From JABAYQ01 sp049890095 (GTDB taxonomy: Bacteria > Bacteroidota > Bacteroidia > Flavobacteriales > UBA7312), in contig JBMHCD010000009.1 of assembly GCA_049890095.1 (NCBI GenBank), positions 175,194-239,193 of the forward strand: a stretch of 64,000 nucleotides of DNA. Direction: 5' to 3'. The notes below the pieces were generated by a model. That model searched no databases. It was not told the DNA's origin and saw only the letters and a list, made by a program, of their open reading frames with translations. Within the stretch, counting starts at the first letter, position 1; every line of letters begins with the position of its first letter. A program made the translations under genes and the position numbers. Below, in pieces: positions 14,179-23,631 of this stretch.

Positions 14179-16125
14179 TTGGAACACACCATCGATACTC
14201 AGTACTGCAACAGCCTTAGCAAGTACTCCAGACTAAAAACAAGAGAGGTAATGGTAGGTAATATTGGCGTTGGCGGAAATAATCCTATTCGTATTCAATC
14301 TATGACTACTACCGATACCATGGACACTATTGCTACTGTAGAACAATCGATTAGAATGATAGAAGCAGGCTGCGAAATAGTTCGGATAACTGCACCAAGT
14401 AAAAAAGAAGCTTTAAACCTAAAAAATATAAAAGATGAGTTGGCAAAAAGAGGGTATAATACTCCATTAGTTGCCGATATTCATTTTACCCCAAACGCTG
14501 CCGAAATTGCAGCTCGTATTGTAGATAAGGTTCGAGTAAACCCTGGCAATTATGCCGATAAGAAAAAGTTTGAACACATTGAATACAACGATCAATCGTA
14601 TCAAGACGAATTAAAACGTATCGAAGAACGTTTTGTTCCTCTAGTTCGAATTTGCAAAGAGGAAGGTACCGCAATGCGAATAGGTACTAACCACGGCTCT
14701 TTGTCCGATCGAATTTTGAGTAGATATGGAGATACCCCATTGGGGATGGTAGAGTCTGCTTTAGAATTTTTGCGTATTTGTAAGAAGGAAGACTACCATA
14801 ATATTGTTCTTTCTATGAAGGCTAGTAATACTCAAGTAATGATACAAGCCTACCGGTTACTTATCGTAAAAATGAGAGAAGAAAACATGAATTACCCCCT
14901 TCATTTGGGAGTTACAGAAGCTGGAGAAGGAGAAGATGGTAGAATAAAATCGGCGGTTGGTATTGGTACGTTGTTGGAAGATGGTATTGGCGATACCGTA
15001 CGTGTTTCTTTGACCGAAGAACCAGAGTTTGAAATACCAGTTGCCAAAGAATTGGTAAAGCGATACCAAAAAAGAAAGTTGCATCAGCCAATGGATGAAA
15101 TCAAACATTTTGCTGTAGACCCTTTTAACTACAATCGAAGAAATACAAATGAAGTATTAAACATAGGAGGAAAAAATGTACCTGTTGTAATAGCAGACTT
15201 TTGCTTGAAATCAAAAATTACTCCAGCTTCTTTTTTCGCATTAGGATATCAATATTCTGTTCCATTAGACAAATGGAATATTGGCGATATGGCCTGCGAT
15301 TATGTATTTATTGGAGATCATCAAATAGACTTCGAAATTCCAGGGACCTTATCAATAATTTGCAATTATGAAAATTGGCTTAAAAATAAAGACAAAGAAA
15401 GGACCTATCCTTTTCTGACTGTAAAACAATATGGTCAACAAAACGAATTTTCCCATCAGCTAAATATCATATATGCTTGTGCTGAGGATATGAAACCAGA
15501 GTTCATTGAGAAAATAAAATCGGACTCCACTGCCGTATTGCTCATTGATACCTACAATAGCCATGGAATGGCAGAACAACGTACTATTTTTGCTAAACTA
15601 ATGGAATTCGATTGCCAAACTCCCGTAATTATTGGTAGAGCTTACGGAAACCTAAGTATTGAACAACTGCAGCTACATAGCGCTACTGATATGGGGGCAC
15701 TACTAAACGATGGATTAGGTGATGGAATTTTTATTGCCGCCGAAAATTGTGGCTCAGACCAAATGATTAATCAAACTGCATTTGGAATTTTGCAAGCAAG
15801 CAGAACTCGTATTTCTAAAACAGAATATATTTCTTGCCCTTCTTGTGGTAGAACTCTTTTTGATTTACAAGAAACAACTGCCAAAATAAGAGCTAAAACT
15901 AACCACCTAAAAGGAGTTAAAATAGGAATTATGGGTTGCATAGTAAACGGACCAGGAGAAATGGCTGATGCCGACTACGGATATGTAGGAACAGGAGTAG
16001 GTAAAATAACTTTATACAAAGAAAAAGAAGTGGTTCAACGAAACATAGAGGAAAATGAAGCCGTTGATGCACTTATTGACCTCATTAAAAAACATGGTGA
16101 TTGGGTCGATCCAATCCAAAATTAA
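14179..16125 (+). CDS. ispG: 4-hydroxy-3-methylbut-2-enyl diphosphate synthase, large form
   Basis: A 648-residue IspG/GcpE, the penultimate enzyme of the MEP isoprenoid pathway, which reduces MEcPP to HMBPP with a 4Fe-4S cluster. The N-terminal TIM barrel starts with CNSLSKYSRLKTREV and IRIQSMTTTDT. The C-terminal cluster domain has C553, C556 and C587 (SCPSCG and GCIVNGPGE) and E594. The extra central region of about 250 residues is the three-domain form shared by Bacteroidota, Chlamydia and plants. The proposed start is TTG at 14179; the first ATG (residue 25) would cut off the conserved CNSL...KTREV start. IspD of the same pathway is at 32465. Confidence 0.93.
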   Translation: MEHTIDTQYCNSLSKYSRLKTREVMVGNIGVGGNNPIRIQSMTTTDTMDTIATVEQSIRMIEAGCEIVRITAPSKKEALNLKNIKDELAKRGYNTPLVADIHFTPNAAEIAARIVDKVRVNPGNYADKKKFEHIEYNDQSYQDELKRIEERFVPLVRICKEEGTAMRIGTNHGSLSDRILSRYGDTPLGMVESALEFLRICKKEDYHNIVLSMKASNTQVMIQAYRLLIVKMREENMNYPLHLGVTEAGEGEDGRIKSAVGIGTLLEDGIGDTVRVSLTEEPEFEIPVAKELVKRYQKRKLHQPMDEIKHFAVDPFNYNRRNTNEVLNIGGKNVPVVIADFCLKSKITPASFFALGYQYSVPLDKWNIGDMACDYVFIGDHQIDFEIPGTLSIICNYENWLKNKDKERTYPFLTVKQYGQQNEFSHQLNIIYACAEDMKPEFIEKIKSDSTAVLLIDTYNSHGMAEQRTIFAKLMEFDCQTPVIIGRAYGNLSIEQLQLHSATDMGALLNDGLGDGIFIAAENCGSDQMINQTAFGILQASRTRISKTEYISCPSCGRTLFDLQETTAKIRAKTNHLKGVKIGIMGCIVNGPGEMADADYGYVGTGVGKITLYKEKEVVQRNIEENEAVDALIDLIKKHGDWVDPIQN

Positions 16126-16147
16126 CTTCTTTTTCATTGATTAAATT

Positions 16148-16178
16148 AAAAGCCCGAGCGATTTGTTCGGGCTTTTTT
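16148..16178. terminator. bidirectional terminator between ispG and the nucleotidyltransferase gene
   Basis: Arms AAAAGCCCGA (16148-16157) and TCGGGCTTTT (16167-16176) with an 8-9 base loop and T runs usable on both strands between convergent genes. Confidence 0.85.
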
Positions 16179-16186
16179 GTTTAGAA

Positions 16187-17086
16187 TTAACTCCAAAGAT
16201 TTTTAGGGTATATTCCTTTTTCAATTTGCTTATTAATGGCTTGTATTGCCATAGGTTTATCTGCCTTGTAAGTAACACCAAACCAATTATCCTTTGTTGG
16301 TATAACCTCAACAGACATTATGTTCTCCTCTATTAAATCGGTAACTACTTTAGGAATATAATATTCTGCTTTAGGATCCTTACTGTTATCCTTAATAAAC
16401 TGATTAAGTCCTTTTTGAATATGATCAAAAATAGACGGATGAAAGCCCCAATAATTCATCGATACTTTTGACGATCCATCCACTTCTTTTTTCTCTAATT
16501 CCGGATCCACATCATAATATACTTTTTGTCCTACGCTTGTAATTTTAGTGCGTTCTACTACCTCTATCAAATGGTTGTCTTTATCTAAAGTACAAACTCC
16601 TCTATTTACAGTACCATGTTCGGATAAGGTATTACTCAATACATAACCAATCATAGACATTTTGGAAGGAGAACACTGATTCATTAAATATTCAGCCATT
16701 AACTCGAACGATTGTGCTCCATAATAATCATCTGCATTAATTACTGCAAATGGTTCATTAATAAATGGTTGAGCAACCAAAACAGCGTGTGATGTTCCCC
16801 ACGGTTTTTGTCGTTCTACCAAATCAATTCCTTCCATCTCTATTTGTACAGGCTGAAAAGCATATTCTATCTTAATTCGTTGTTTAAAGGTATCAAACCT
16901 ATCTTTAAATGCTTGTTCAAATTCTTTGCGAATAACAAATACAATTTTACCAAAACCAGAATTTATCGCATCATAAATAGAATATTCAATAATTGGCTCT
17001 TGATTCGGTCCGATTCCATCAATTTGTTTTAGCCCTCCATAACGAGAACCCATTCCTGCTGCTAAAATCAATAAAGTAGGTTTCAT
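16187..17086 (-). CDS. sugar-phosphate nucleotidyltransferase family protein
   Basis: A 299-residue NTP-transferase fold protein. The nucleotide-binding loop LAAGMGSRYGGLKQIDGIG (about 7-25) holds the G-x-G-x-R and Lys of the family, and the metal-binding Asp pair is in VINADDYYG near 114-122. VVERTKI and MNYWGFHPSIFDH resemble glucose-1-phosphate thymidylyl/uridylyltransferases. The sugar and nucleotide are not determined by sequence, and no partner sugar gene is adjacent. A weak -7 box TATTTTCG lies 14 bases before the start. It sits downstream of the T9SS cluster on the same strand, 31 bases away. Confidence 0.78.
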   Translation of the reverse strand: MKPTLLILAAGMGSRYGGLKQIDGIGPNQEPIIEYSIYDAINSGFGKIVFVIRKEFEQAFKDRFDTFKQRIKIEYAFQPVQIEMEGIDLVERQKPWGTSHAVLVAQPFINEPFAVINADDYYGAQSFELMAEYLMNQCSPSKMSMIGYVLSNTLSEHGTVNRGVCTLDKDNHLIEVVERTKITSVGQKVYYDVDPELEKKEVDGSSKVSMNYWGFHPSIFDHIQKGLNQFIKDNSKDPKAEYYIPKVVTDLIEENIMSVEVIPTKDNWFGVTYKADKPMAIQAINKQIEKGIYPKNLWS

Positions 17087-17117
17087 AAATAATTTTTTTG
17101 CGAAAATAACTAATATA

Positions 17118-18995
17118 TCAATTGCTTAAAAACTCAATAGAAATGGACTGTATTTCTATCCTTCTTTCATAAGCTGCATTTATACTATACACCGATTGCC
17201 TTCTATCGTTGGGGTTATCGCTTACCTCTTTGCTTGCCCTACTTTCTCCCATTGGCAATTCATTTATTATTATACGCCCATTTTCCAGATAAGGGAGCAA
17301 TACTCCATTATCGTACATTTGTAAATAATTTAACACACTAGATATTCTTCTTTTGGATAAACTTTGGTTGTATAGCTTATTTGTAAGTGGACTAGTAAAA
17401 CCAATTAAATTAAGCTCAACTTTGGCTTGTAATTGCATGGCATATAGCAACTGACTGGCAAACAAATCGAGTTGATTCATTCCTTTTTTAACCATAGAAT
17501 CAAAAAACACTTCCATATCTCTTTCTGCCTTTTTCTTCAACTTACCATTCAATACTTGAGCAAATTTTTCTATATAAATTGATTTGCGTTGATAAAAAGA
17601 TTGATAGGCATTCGCATAACTAATGGTAGTTATAGAATCTGTACTTTTTGGATTAGGTTCGTCGTTGTGAAAAAATAGCTGGAGTGGTAAATGAAGTTGT
17701 AACTCCTGAACTAAGCTATCTTGCTCTTTGCAAATACAATCGTCTGTTTTTTCGAAAGCATATATATCGTTACAACAACTTTCGTTGCTAATATAAAACG
17801 ATCCCATTCGGTTAGACGTCAGATAACCAATATTAGGATTATCTATTTTTGAAGTGTAATACAAATCATTATGGCTACTGTTTAATGGTAAGCCAATATT
17901 TTTTGATTTTGTCCATCTATCGTTCCAAGTGTTTTGAAAAATATCATAGCCACCAATATTAGGCCAAAAATCAGAACTAAAATACAACACTTGCTCTACG
18001 GAATGGTAAAAAGGAGTTACCTCATTTCCAATAGAGTTTATTTCATTTCCTAAATTTATAGCCTGATTATCCATAGAAACAAACCAAATATCAAGCTGCC
18101 CTTTTCCACCCGGTCTATCAGACGATAGAAATAATCCTTCTTGCCCATTCCAAAAAGCCCATTGTGGATGAGTATTTGTACTATTAGAAGGATTAAAAGA
18201 TGATGGCATTAATACAGGTTTAGACCACATTTTATCCTTATAAAATGACGTATAAATTTGACAACGCATACTTCCTTCAAAAGATTTACACTTGGTAAAA
18301 AATAATTGATCTGCAGTAGGGTTAAACGATATATTTCCTACATGAAAATCAGAACTATTCAATAGCTTAAATTCTTCTGCAGTTTGCCTATTAATACTTT
18401 TATATATTTTAGAATGATGACCAAAAAAGTTTTCACTATTTAAACCATCTGATTTTACTAAAGATGAGAAAAACAAAACCGAATCGAAAGCAAAGGGAGC
18501 AAAATCAGATTCATTAGAATTTACAGCTCTATCCAAGTGAGAAATTTGTATGTCTAGTGGCTGCAATAACTTGGCTAATTCGGCACCTTTTAATTGAAAC
18601 AATGCGTTTTTGTAACGTTGGTCTGTAGTATTTGGGTGAGTATTTAAAAATTCTCTCAAATAATCTGATGCTAAATTATATTGCTGCATATTTTTATAGC
18701 TTACTCCAAGCCAGTATAGAGCCATAGGATAATTTAATCCTTGATCAAATTGCCAAACCTTTTCATAAAAATATACTGCTTTTTGATATTGATTGGTTAG
18801 TCGATAACTCTGAGCCATATCAAACCATAAATCCGATTGTGTACTATCCTGCTGATATATCAAATCAAAATAATATACCGCACTGAAATAATCTTTTAGT
18901 TGATAATGATACTTTGCCTGTTGAACGATATCTTCTTGGGCTAAGACAGTTGAAAAGGAAAAAAGAAAACATAAAATTGTTAAGTAATTTCTCAT
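17118..18995 (-). CDS. OmpA-family protein with TPR and PD40 repeats (T9SS-associated, PorE-like)
   Basis: The proposed start at 18995 gives 625 residues and a clean signal peptide (MRNYLTILCFLFSFSTVLAQ); an ATG 15 bases upstream would add five residues. TPR helices cover about 25-125 (AKYHYQLKDYFSAVYYFD, AQSYRLTNQYQKAVYFYE). A beta-propeller of PD40-type repeats with FFSSL, LFFTKCKS, LFLSSDRPGGKGQLDIWFV and LYFSSDFWPNIGGYDIFQ follows. The C-terminal OmpA-like peptidoglycan-binding region (about 470-625) contains NLIGFTSPLTNKLYNQSLSKRRI. The same architecture is found in the T9SS protein PorE. The start overlaps the PorP/SprF stop as ATGA (18992-18995). Confidence 0.82.
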   Translation of the reverse strand: MRNYLTILCFLFSFSTVLAQEDIVQQAKYHYQLKDYFSAVYYFDLIYQQDSTQSDLWFDMAQSYRLTNQYQKAVYFYEKVWQFDQGLNYPMALYWLGVSYKNMQQYNLASDYLREFLNTHPNTTDQRYKNALFQLKGAELAKLLQPLDIQISHLDRAVNSNESDFAPFAFDSVLFFSSLVKSDGLNSENFFGHHSKIYKSINRQTAEEFKLLNSSDFHVGNISFNPTADQLFFTKCKSFEGSMRCQIYTSFYKDKMWSKPVLMPSSFNPSNSTNTHPQWAFWNGQEGLFLSSDRPGGKGQLDIWFVSMDNQAINLGNEINSIGNEVTPFYHSVEQVLYFSSDFWPNIGGYDIFQNTWNDRWTKSKNIGLPLNSSHNDLYYTSKIDNPNIGYLTSNRMGSFYISNESCCNDIYAFEKTDDCICKEQDSLVQELQLHLPLQLFFHNDEPNPKSTDSITTISYANAYQSFYQRKSIYIEKFAQVLNGKLKKKAERDMEVFFDSMVKKGMNQLDLFASQLLYAMQLQAKVELNLIGFTSPLTNKLYNQSLSKRRISSVLNYLQMYDNGVLLPYLENGRIIINELPMGESRASKEVSDNPNDRRQSVYSINAAYERRIEIQSISIEFLSN

Positions 18996-19918
18996 AAAAA
19001 AGATGGACAAGCTTGATAATTAGGTCGAGTTACGGATAAATGTTTAAGAGTGTAAGTTAATAGTATCTCCCATGCCCCAAAATTATTGGTTGCAGGAGAA
19101 AGGTCAGAAACGTTAAAATCATAATTAAAACTAATAAACGTTTGTTGATAATGGGCTCCTATAAAAAATGCTATCGCATCATCGTATCTATAGTTTGATC
19201 CCATGGATAGTTTAATATTTTTTTCAATGGTATTTAGGTCATAACTAAATTCACCCCCTATGTTTAACTGTCGTTGTTTGTCCTGTACACTCAAAAGTAA
19301 TGAAGGATAAAATTTTAGTTGATTCGACAATTCCCACTCCATAACCGAAAAGATATGATGTGTAAATGGAATTATATCTGGCTGACTCAAAAACGACTGA
19401 TCAGGACGATTTAAGTGTGAAATAGAATAGCCAAACTGTAGCTCTTTATCAAAGCTTAAATTGAGTTGTCTATTAAAACCAAAACCTACATCTAAATAAT
19501 TTTTATTTAACGATTCTATTTGTTCACCTGGATCAATAAAAACTAAGTCAGTATAATCAATACTTCTGTTTGCAAAACCAACATATAGTCCCACTCTCCA
19601 ATTATTTATTTCTCTGGAATAATTAAGCTTAAAATTTGTTTGAGAAAGACGGGAACTACCTGCCTGATCTACAACTAATTGAGCTCCAAACCCATTTTTT
19701 TTTAATGGTATATCAACACTCATTGCAGTAGTATTAAAAGGAATAGAAACGCTAGCCCATTGCTCTCTTTGCTGAAAGTTAAAACGTGCTCTATCTTCGG
19801 ATGCTCCAGCAAAACTTGGCGAAACATATAATGGGTTTTTTGTCCATTGTGTAAAATGAATGTCTTGCCCGTAAGCAAATGAAAGAGACAAACAACATAT
19901 TAAAAATACACTTCTCAT
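18992..19918 (-). CDS. PorP/SprF-family type IX secretion outer-membrane protein
   Basis: The proposed start at 19918 gives 308 residues beginning MRSVFLICCLSLSFAYGQ, a signal peptide. The longer open frame upstream (to 19972) encodes an unlikely basic N-terminus. The mature start DIHFTQWTKNPLYVSPSFAGA is the PorP/SprF hallmark, followed by NFQQREQW and alternating barrel strands up to GAWEILLTYTL. In Flavobacterium, SprF is needed to export the type B-sorted adhesin SprB, and such genes usually lie beside their cargo. Here the cargo is the giant gene directly upstream, joined by an ATGA overlap (19915-19918). The protein is predicted to be in the outer membrane and specific for that cargo. 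Confidence 0.88.
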   Translation of the reverse strand: MRSVFLICCLSLSFAYGQDIHFTQWTKNPLYVSPSFAGASEDRARFNFQQREQWASVSIPFNTTAMSVDIPLKKNGFGAQLVVDQAGSSRLSQTNFKLNYSREINNWRVGLYVGFANRSIDYTDLVFIDPGEQIESLNKNYLDVGFGFNRQLNLSFDKELQFGYSISHLNRPDQSFLSQPDIIPFTHHIFSVMEWELSNQLKFYPSLLLSVQDKQRQLNIGGEFSYDLNTIEKNIKLSMGSNYRYDDAIAFFIGAHYQQTFISFNYDFNVSDLSPATNNFGAWEILLTYTLKHLSVTRPNYQACPSFL

Positions 19919-22900
19919 CGAATTAGAGTTACATCTCCTTTCTTGAAAAAAAGTTGATCTCTGCCTAAACAACCAACAGTTAGGTGATAGTCGAAAACGG
20001 AAGATGGTTGTAGTTTACCTTTAAAGTAACCGTCCCATTTTAAATTTATATTATTAGATTGAAACACTTTTTGCCCCCATCGATTAAAAATCTGTAAGTC
20101 AAACTCATTTACGATTTGATTATTATCAAGAATTTCAAAATAATCATTGATCAAATCACCATTTGGTGAAAAAGCATTAGGAATAATTATTTTCTTATCC
20201 GAACAACAATCGGAATCAAGCTGAGCATTAACCTCTCCTACTTTGTAACACCCATTAGCACTTACCGAAACGTAGTAAGTTCCAGGAGAATTAATTAAAA
20301 ATGAATCGGTATTTATTGATGTTATAAAACTCGGAGTTGCAGACCAAACAAAATCAATCGAATCGGTAGATGAAGCTGTAAGATAAATTTGATTACTACA
20401 ATACTCAACCAAGGAATTGAAGGATAAATCAACATCGGAAACATTTATGGTTTGGATAACCGTATCGGCACAGTTATTGGATGTTCCTATTCTGAAATAC
20501 GTAATTGTGTCTGTAGGGCTAGCTAAGGAGCTTGCCTCATATGGTGTTTGCAAATATATTGAAGGAATCCAGCTATACTCAAATTCTGGCTCTGAAGGAG
20601 CTGTAATCAAAATACTTTCTCCTGAACAAATATTTGTTGTATCTAATACTTCAAAAATATTTTCTCTCAACAAAACTTGCTGACTTACCGTATCCGAGAT
20701 ATTACATGCCAAAGAATCCGTTACGACTAATATCACTTCAAACAAATCATAGCTATTATAATCATTGCTTGGGTTTTGTTCTTCAGAAGTTTGACCATCT
20801 CCAAATTGCCAAAAAGAGTCATACGAATTTTCAGATTGCGATGAGTTTTGAAATGGTACTGTTAAATCGCAACTTACAGATGGAGTTATAAATTGGGCAC
20901 TAATACTACCTTCAACTAAAATAGTTTGTTCTAGGGTGTCGCTACAATTTTCGAAAACACCAACTAAATAATATGTAAATTCTCCTGAAGACTCAGGGTT
21001 AAAAGTTGTACTAATTGAATTAGGATTACTTAAAAACTGTGAGGGGGTCCACTCATATTCAAAGCCATCGATTGCCGTTCCGGAAATGAGCACATTTTCT
21101 TCATTACAAATCAATAAATCATCAGCCTGTTCATAAATGTTAAATCGAATCTCAACCTCCTTAGTAATACTATCTACCATATTACACGATATTGGATCAA
21201 AACTATATAATGTTACTTCAAATATTCCCTCTGAAGAATATTCGTGAGCTGGGTTAAACTCATTAGATGTAGTTCCATCTCCAAAGTTCCACTCATAAGT
21301 GTTATTATCTCCAAGACTAATATTTTCGAAAGTAACGTTTGGCTCACAAGTAAATGGCACAACATTAAAATTCGCTATGGTTAGAGGAAACTGTGGGTCG
21401 TACTTAAAAACTGCGTTATTACAATTAGTCGAATTATTTTGAGAAGAATATGCTCCGGGAGTAGTAGGAAAATCGGAATTTCCACCACAACCAGCACAAA
21501 CTGATTGATAGACAATACCTTGCTTATCAAATCTACTAGTTCCTCCATCGACATGTTCGTTCGAAATAGGTCCCCCAAAAAAAGAGGCATAAGAAAGTGT
21601 ATTTCCATTATCCTCTAAAATAATAAGGTAAAAATCACTCCCATCTGTGGTTGACTGAAAAGCATCAAAAGTAGTGGTAAGATTAGTTGTACTACCTCCA
21701 GGACCTCCATTAAGAACGCTATTTGTTGTTCCACCCCAACCAGAACAATACACTCTATTGCATGCATCCACCAAAAAAGCTGTTGGAGAAATATCAATTT
21801 GTCCAGAACCTGAACCAAACACGGTAGAAAAAATTTGATTGGATAAATCGCCATTTAACTTTGCAACAAATTGAGCACTATTAGCCTCAAAAAAGTTTGC
21901 ATTGTCAACAAGAGTAAGATCTGGAGCAAGACTTTGACCAAAAATATAGATATCATTTTGGCTATCCATTTCTATAAAATATGCTTGATCATATTGATCA
22001 GAACCAAAAAAAGTAGAGGATAAAATTTCATCTCCACTTTTTGGAAAACGACTAACAAATGCATCACAAACGCCACCTAAATAATTAGTAGCATATGCGT
22101 TATTAGTAACAGTAAAATCCGAAGATGTAGTACCTCCGCTAATATATATTTCAGTTTCATTAAAGGATAGCGAATAAATTGCATCGTCACCACTTCCACC
22201 CCAGTAACTACTCCAGTCTATTTCTGACAAATCCAAATTAATTTTGACAATTATCCCTTCTTGGCTACCATTATTATTTGCTTGTATTTGACCTCCAACA
22301 ATTGGAAAATCTGTAGAAAAAGTAGAGGAAGCTACATAGCAATTTCCATCTTCATCAATATCAATCTCACCACGAATTTGATCAGCGTAGTTAAATCGTA
22401 AAACTCCAGAGTTATTAAAGCCATCATTATCGGTGCCTCCTAAAAAAGTGGATGCAATTAATTCCGTTCCATCGGCACTAAATCTGCTTACAACAATATC
22501 ACAACCATTTGTATAATTTATTCCTATTCCATTTCCCAATAATGGTGGGCCAGAATTAAATGTGTTATCAAAAGCATTGGCAGTGGCAGGAAAGTCTAAA
22601 GACCCTGTAGTTCCAAGCATAAATAATTCGTCGTTATATACAATTAGACTATGGGGCACTTCATCGGATGCCCCTCCCAAATAAGTAGAATACTCCAAAG
22701 AGGTTCCGTCTTGGCTATATTTAGTTAATACAATATCCGTTCCGATAACTCCTCCATTATAGTCTGTTTGATAAGCTCCTATAGTTGTAGGATATCCAAA
22801 ATCAAATGCTACTCCACCAGAATACAAAAATCCATTTTCATCATTAGTTGCCGTAAATCCAAAATTACTTGCTGTAGATCCAGAAAATGTAGAAAATATC

Positions 22901-23598
22901 ATTAATGGGTCAATTACTAAATCATAATTTTTATCGTATCCATCTGGAAAAATAAAAGATAACTTTTTGTTTTTTAATTTAAAACGACATTCTACCTTTA
23001 CCTGTTCTCCATTAATTATTTGGTATGCAAATGGAGCTTCTTCAATTAAATGATTTACACTAGTACGAATATGTAATCTTCCTTCAACAATTTTAATATT
23101 TTCAACTCCATCAATTTGAAGCTTAATATCTTTAGGGTTACCTCCTTTTTTGACTATCCAATCGTACTTTAACGAATTGCCATAACCATATATTCTGTAA
23201 TCAATAAAGTCATAAATGTTGAGGTAAGTGCTTTGTTGATAACGCTTAAGATTTACAGCATTATTGGTAGATAAATAATAATGATGGACTCCCAATAAAA
23301 TATTTTGAAAAGATATTTTAGGATTATTTGCCTCCAAAAATGTCCATTGAAAAGAATGGCCATTCATACGCCCTAAGGGAGTATGATTATCATGAGCGTC
23401 CTTTATTTGTTGATGATCAACAAAATTAAAGGTTAGACGATTACTTTCTAAAAACAAAGCTCCTCCAGGAACGTCTACTTTGGCGATGAAATCATTTTTC
23501 CATTGACCTTTGTTTTTGATAAAGTAACAACTGCTTTCATGTCCATACGTAATAGCAGAAACAAAAATGACTAACAAAAAAACGCATCGTAATCGCAT
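19915..23598 (-). CDS. giant secreted protein with SBBP propeller, PKD domains and gliding-type C-terminal domain
   Basis: A 1227-residue cell-surface protein. A signal peptide (1-19) leads into an N-terminal domain (about 25-230; KNKGQWKNDFIAKVDVPGGALF, typical of DUF7948). SBBP-type propeller repeats follow to about 720 (STYLGGASDEVPHSLIV, STFLGGTDNDGF, SSYWGGSGDDAIYSL, STFFGSDQYDQAYFI, ASFFGG). Then come PKD-like domains with YEWNFGDGTTSNEFNPAHEYS and DSFWQFGDGQTSEEQNPSNDY. The last 90 residues (IPNAFSPNGDLINDYFEI...NRWGQKVFQ...WDGYFKGK) are the CHU_C type B T9SS sorting signal. It is likely an adhesin or matrix protein exported through the T9SS with the PorP/SprF protein encoded next. The ligand is unknown. 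Confidence 0.88.
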   Translation of the reverse strand: MRLRCVFLLVIFVSAITYGHESSCYFIKNKGQWKNDFIAKVDVPGGALFLESNRLTFNFVDHQQIKDAHDNHTPLGRMNGHSFQWTFLEANNPKISFQNILLGVHHYYLSTNNAVNLKRYQQSTYLNIYDFIDYRIYGYGNSLKYDWIVKKGGNPKDIKLQIDGVENIKIVEGRLHIRTSVNHLIEEAPFAYQIINGEQVKVECRFKLKNKKLSFIFPDGYDKNYDLVIDPLMIFSTFSGSTASNFGFTATNDENGFLYSGGVAFDFGYPTTIGAYQTDYNGGVIGTDIVLTKYSQDGTSLEYSTYLGGASDEVPHSLIVYNDELFMLGTTGSLDFPATANAFDNTFNSGPPLLGNGIGINYTNGCDIVVSRFSADGTELIASTFLGGTDNDGFNNSGVLRFNYADQIRGEIDIDEDGNCYVASSTFSTDFPIVGGQIQANNNGSQEGIIVKINLDLSEIDWSSYWGGSGDDAIYSLSFNETEIYISGGTTSSDFTVTNNAYATNYLGGVCDAFVSRFPKSGDEILSSTFFGSDQYDQAYFIEMDSQNDIYIFGQSLAPDLTLVDNANFFEANSAQFVAKLNGDLSNQIFSTVFGSGSGQIDISPTAFLVDACNRVYCSGWGGTTNSVLNGGPGGSTTNLTTTFDAFQSTTDGSDFYLIILEDNGNTLSYASFFGGPISNEHVDGGTSRFDKQGIVYQSVCAGCGGNSDFPTTPGAYSSQNNSTNCNNAVFKYDPQFPLTIANFNVVPFTCEPNVTFENISLGDNNTYEWNFGDGTTSNEFNPAHEYSSEGIFEVTLYSFDPISCNMVDSITKEVEIRFNIYEQADDLLICNEENVLISGTAIDGFEYEWTPSQFLSNPNSISTTFNPESSGEFTYYLVGVFENCSDTLEQTILVEGSISAQFITPSVSCDLTVPFQNSSQSENSYDSFWQFGDGQTSEEQNPSNDYNSYDLFEVILVVTDSLACNISDTVSQQVLLRENIFEVLDTTNICSGESILITAPSEPEFEYSWIPSIYLQTPYEASSLASPTDTITYFRIGTSNNCADTVIQTINVSDVDLSFNSLVEYCSNQIYLTASSTDSIDFVWSATPSFITSINTDSFLINSPGTYYVSVSANGCYKVGEVNAQLDSDCCSDKKIIIPNAFSPNGDLINDYFEILDNNQIVNEFDLQIFNRWGQKVFQSNNINLKWDGYFKGKLQPSSVFDYHLTVGCLGRDQLFFKKGDVTLIR

Positions 23599-23631
23599 GA
23601 GACCCTAATAAAAAGTAAATCCTGATTATTC

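Noticed and set aside
19919..19972. Longer PorP/SprF start at 19972
   Set aside because: The extra 18 residues are basic and precede a perfect signal peptide; the ATG at 19918 forms an ATGA overlap with the upstream stop.
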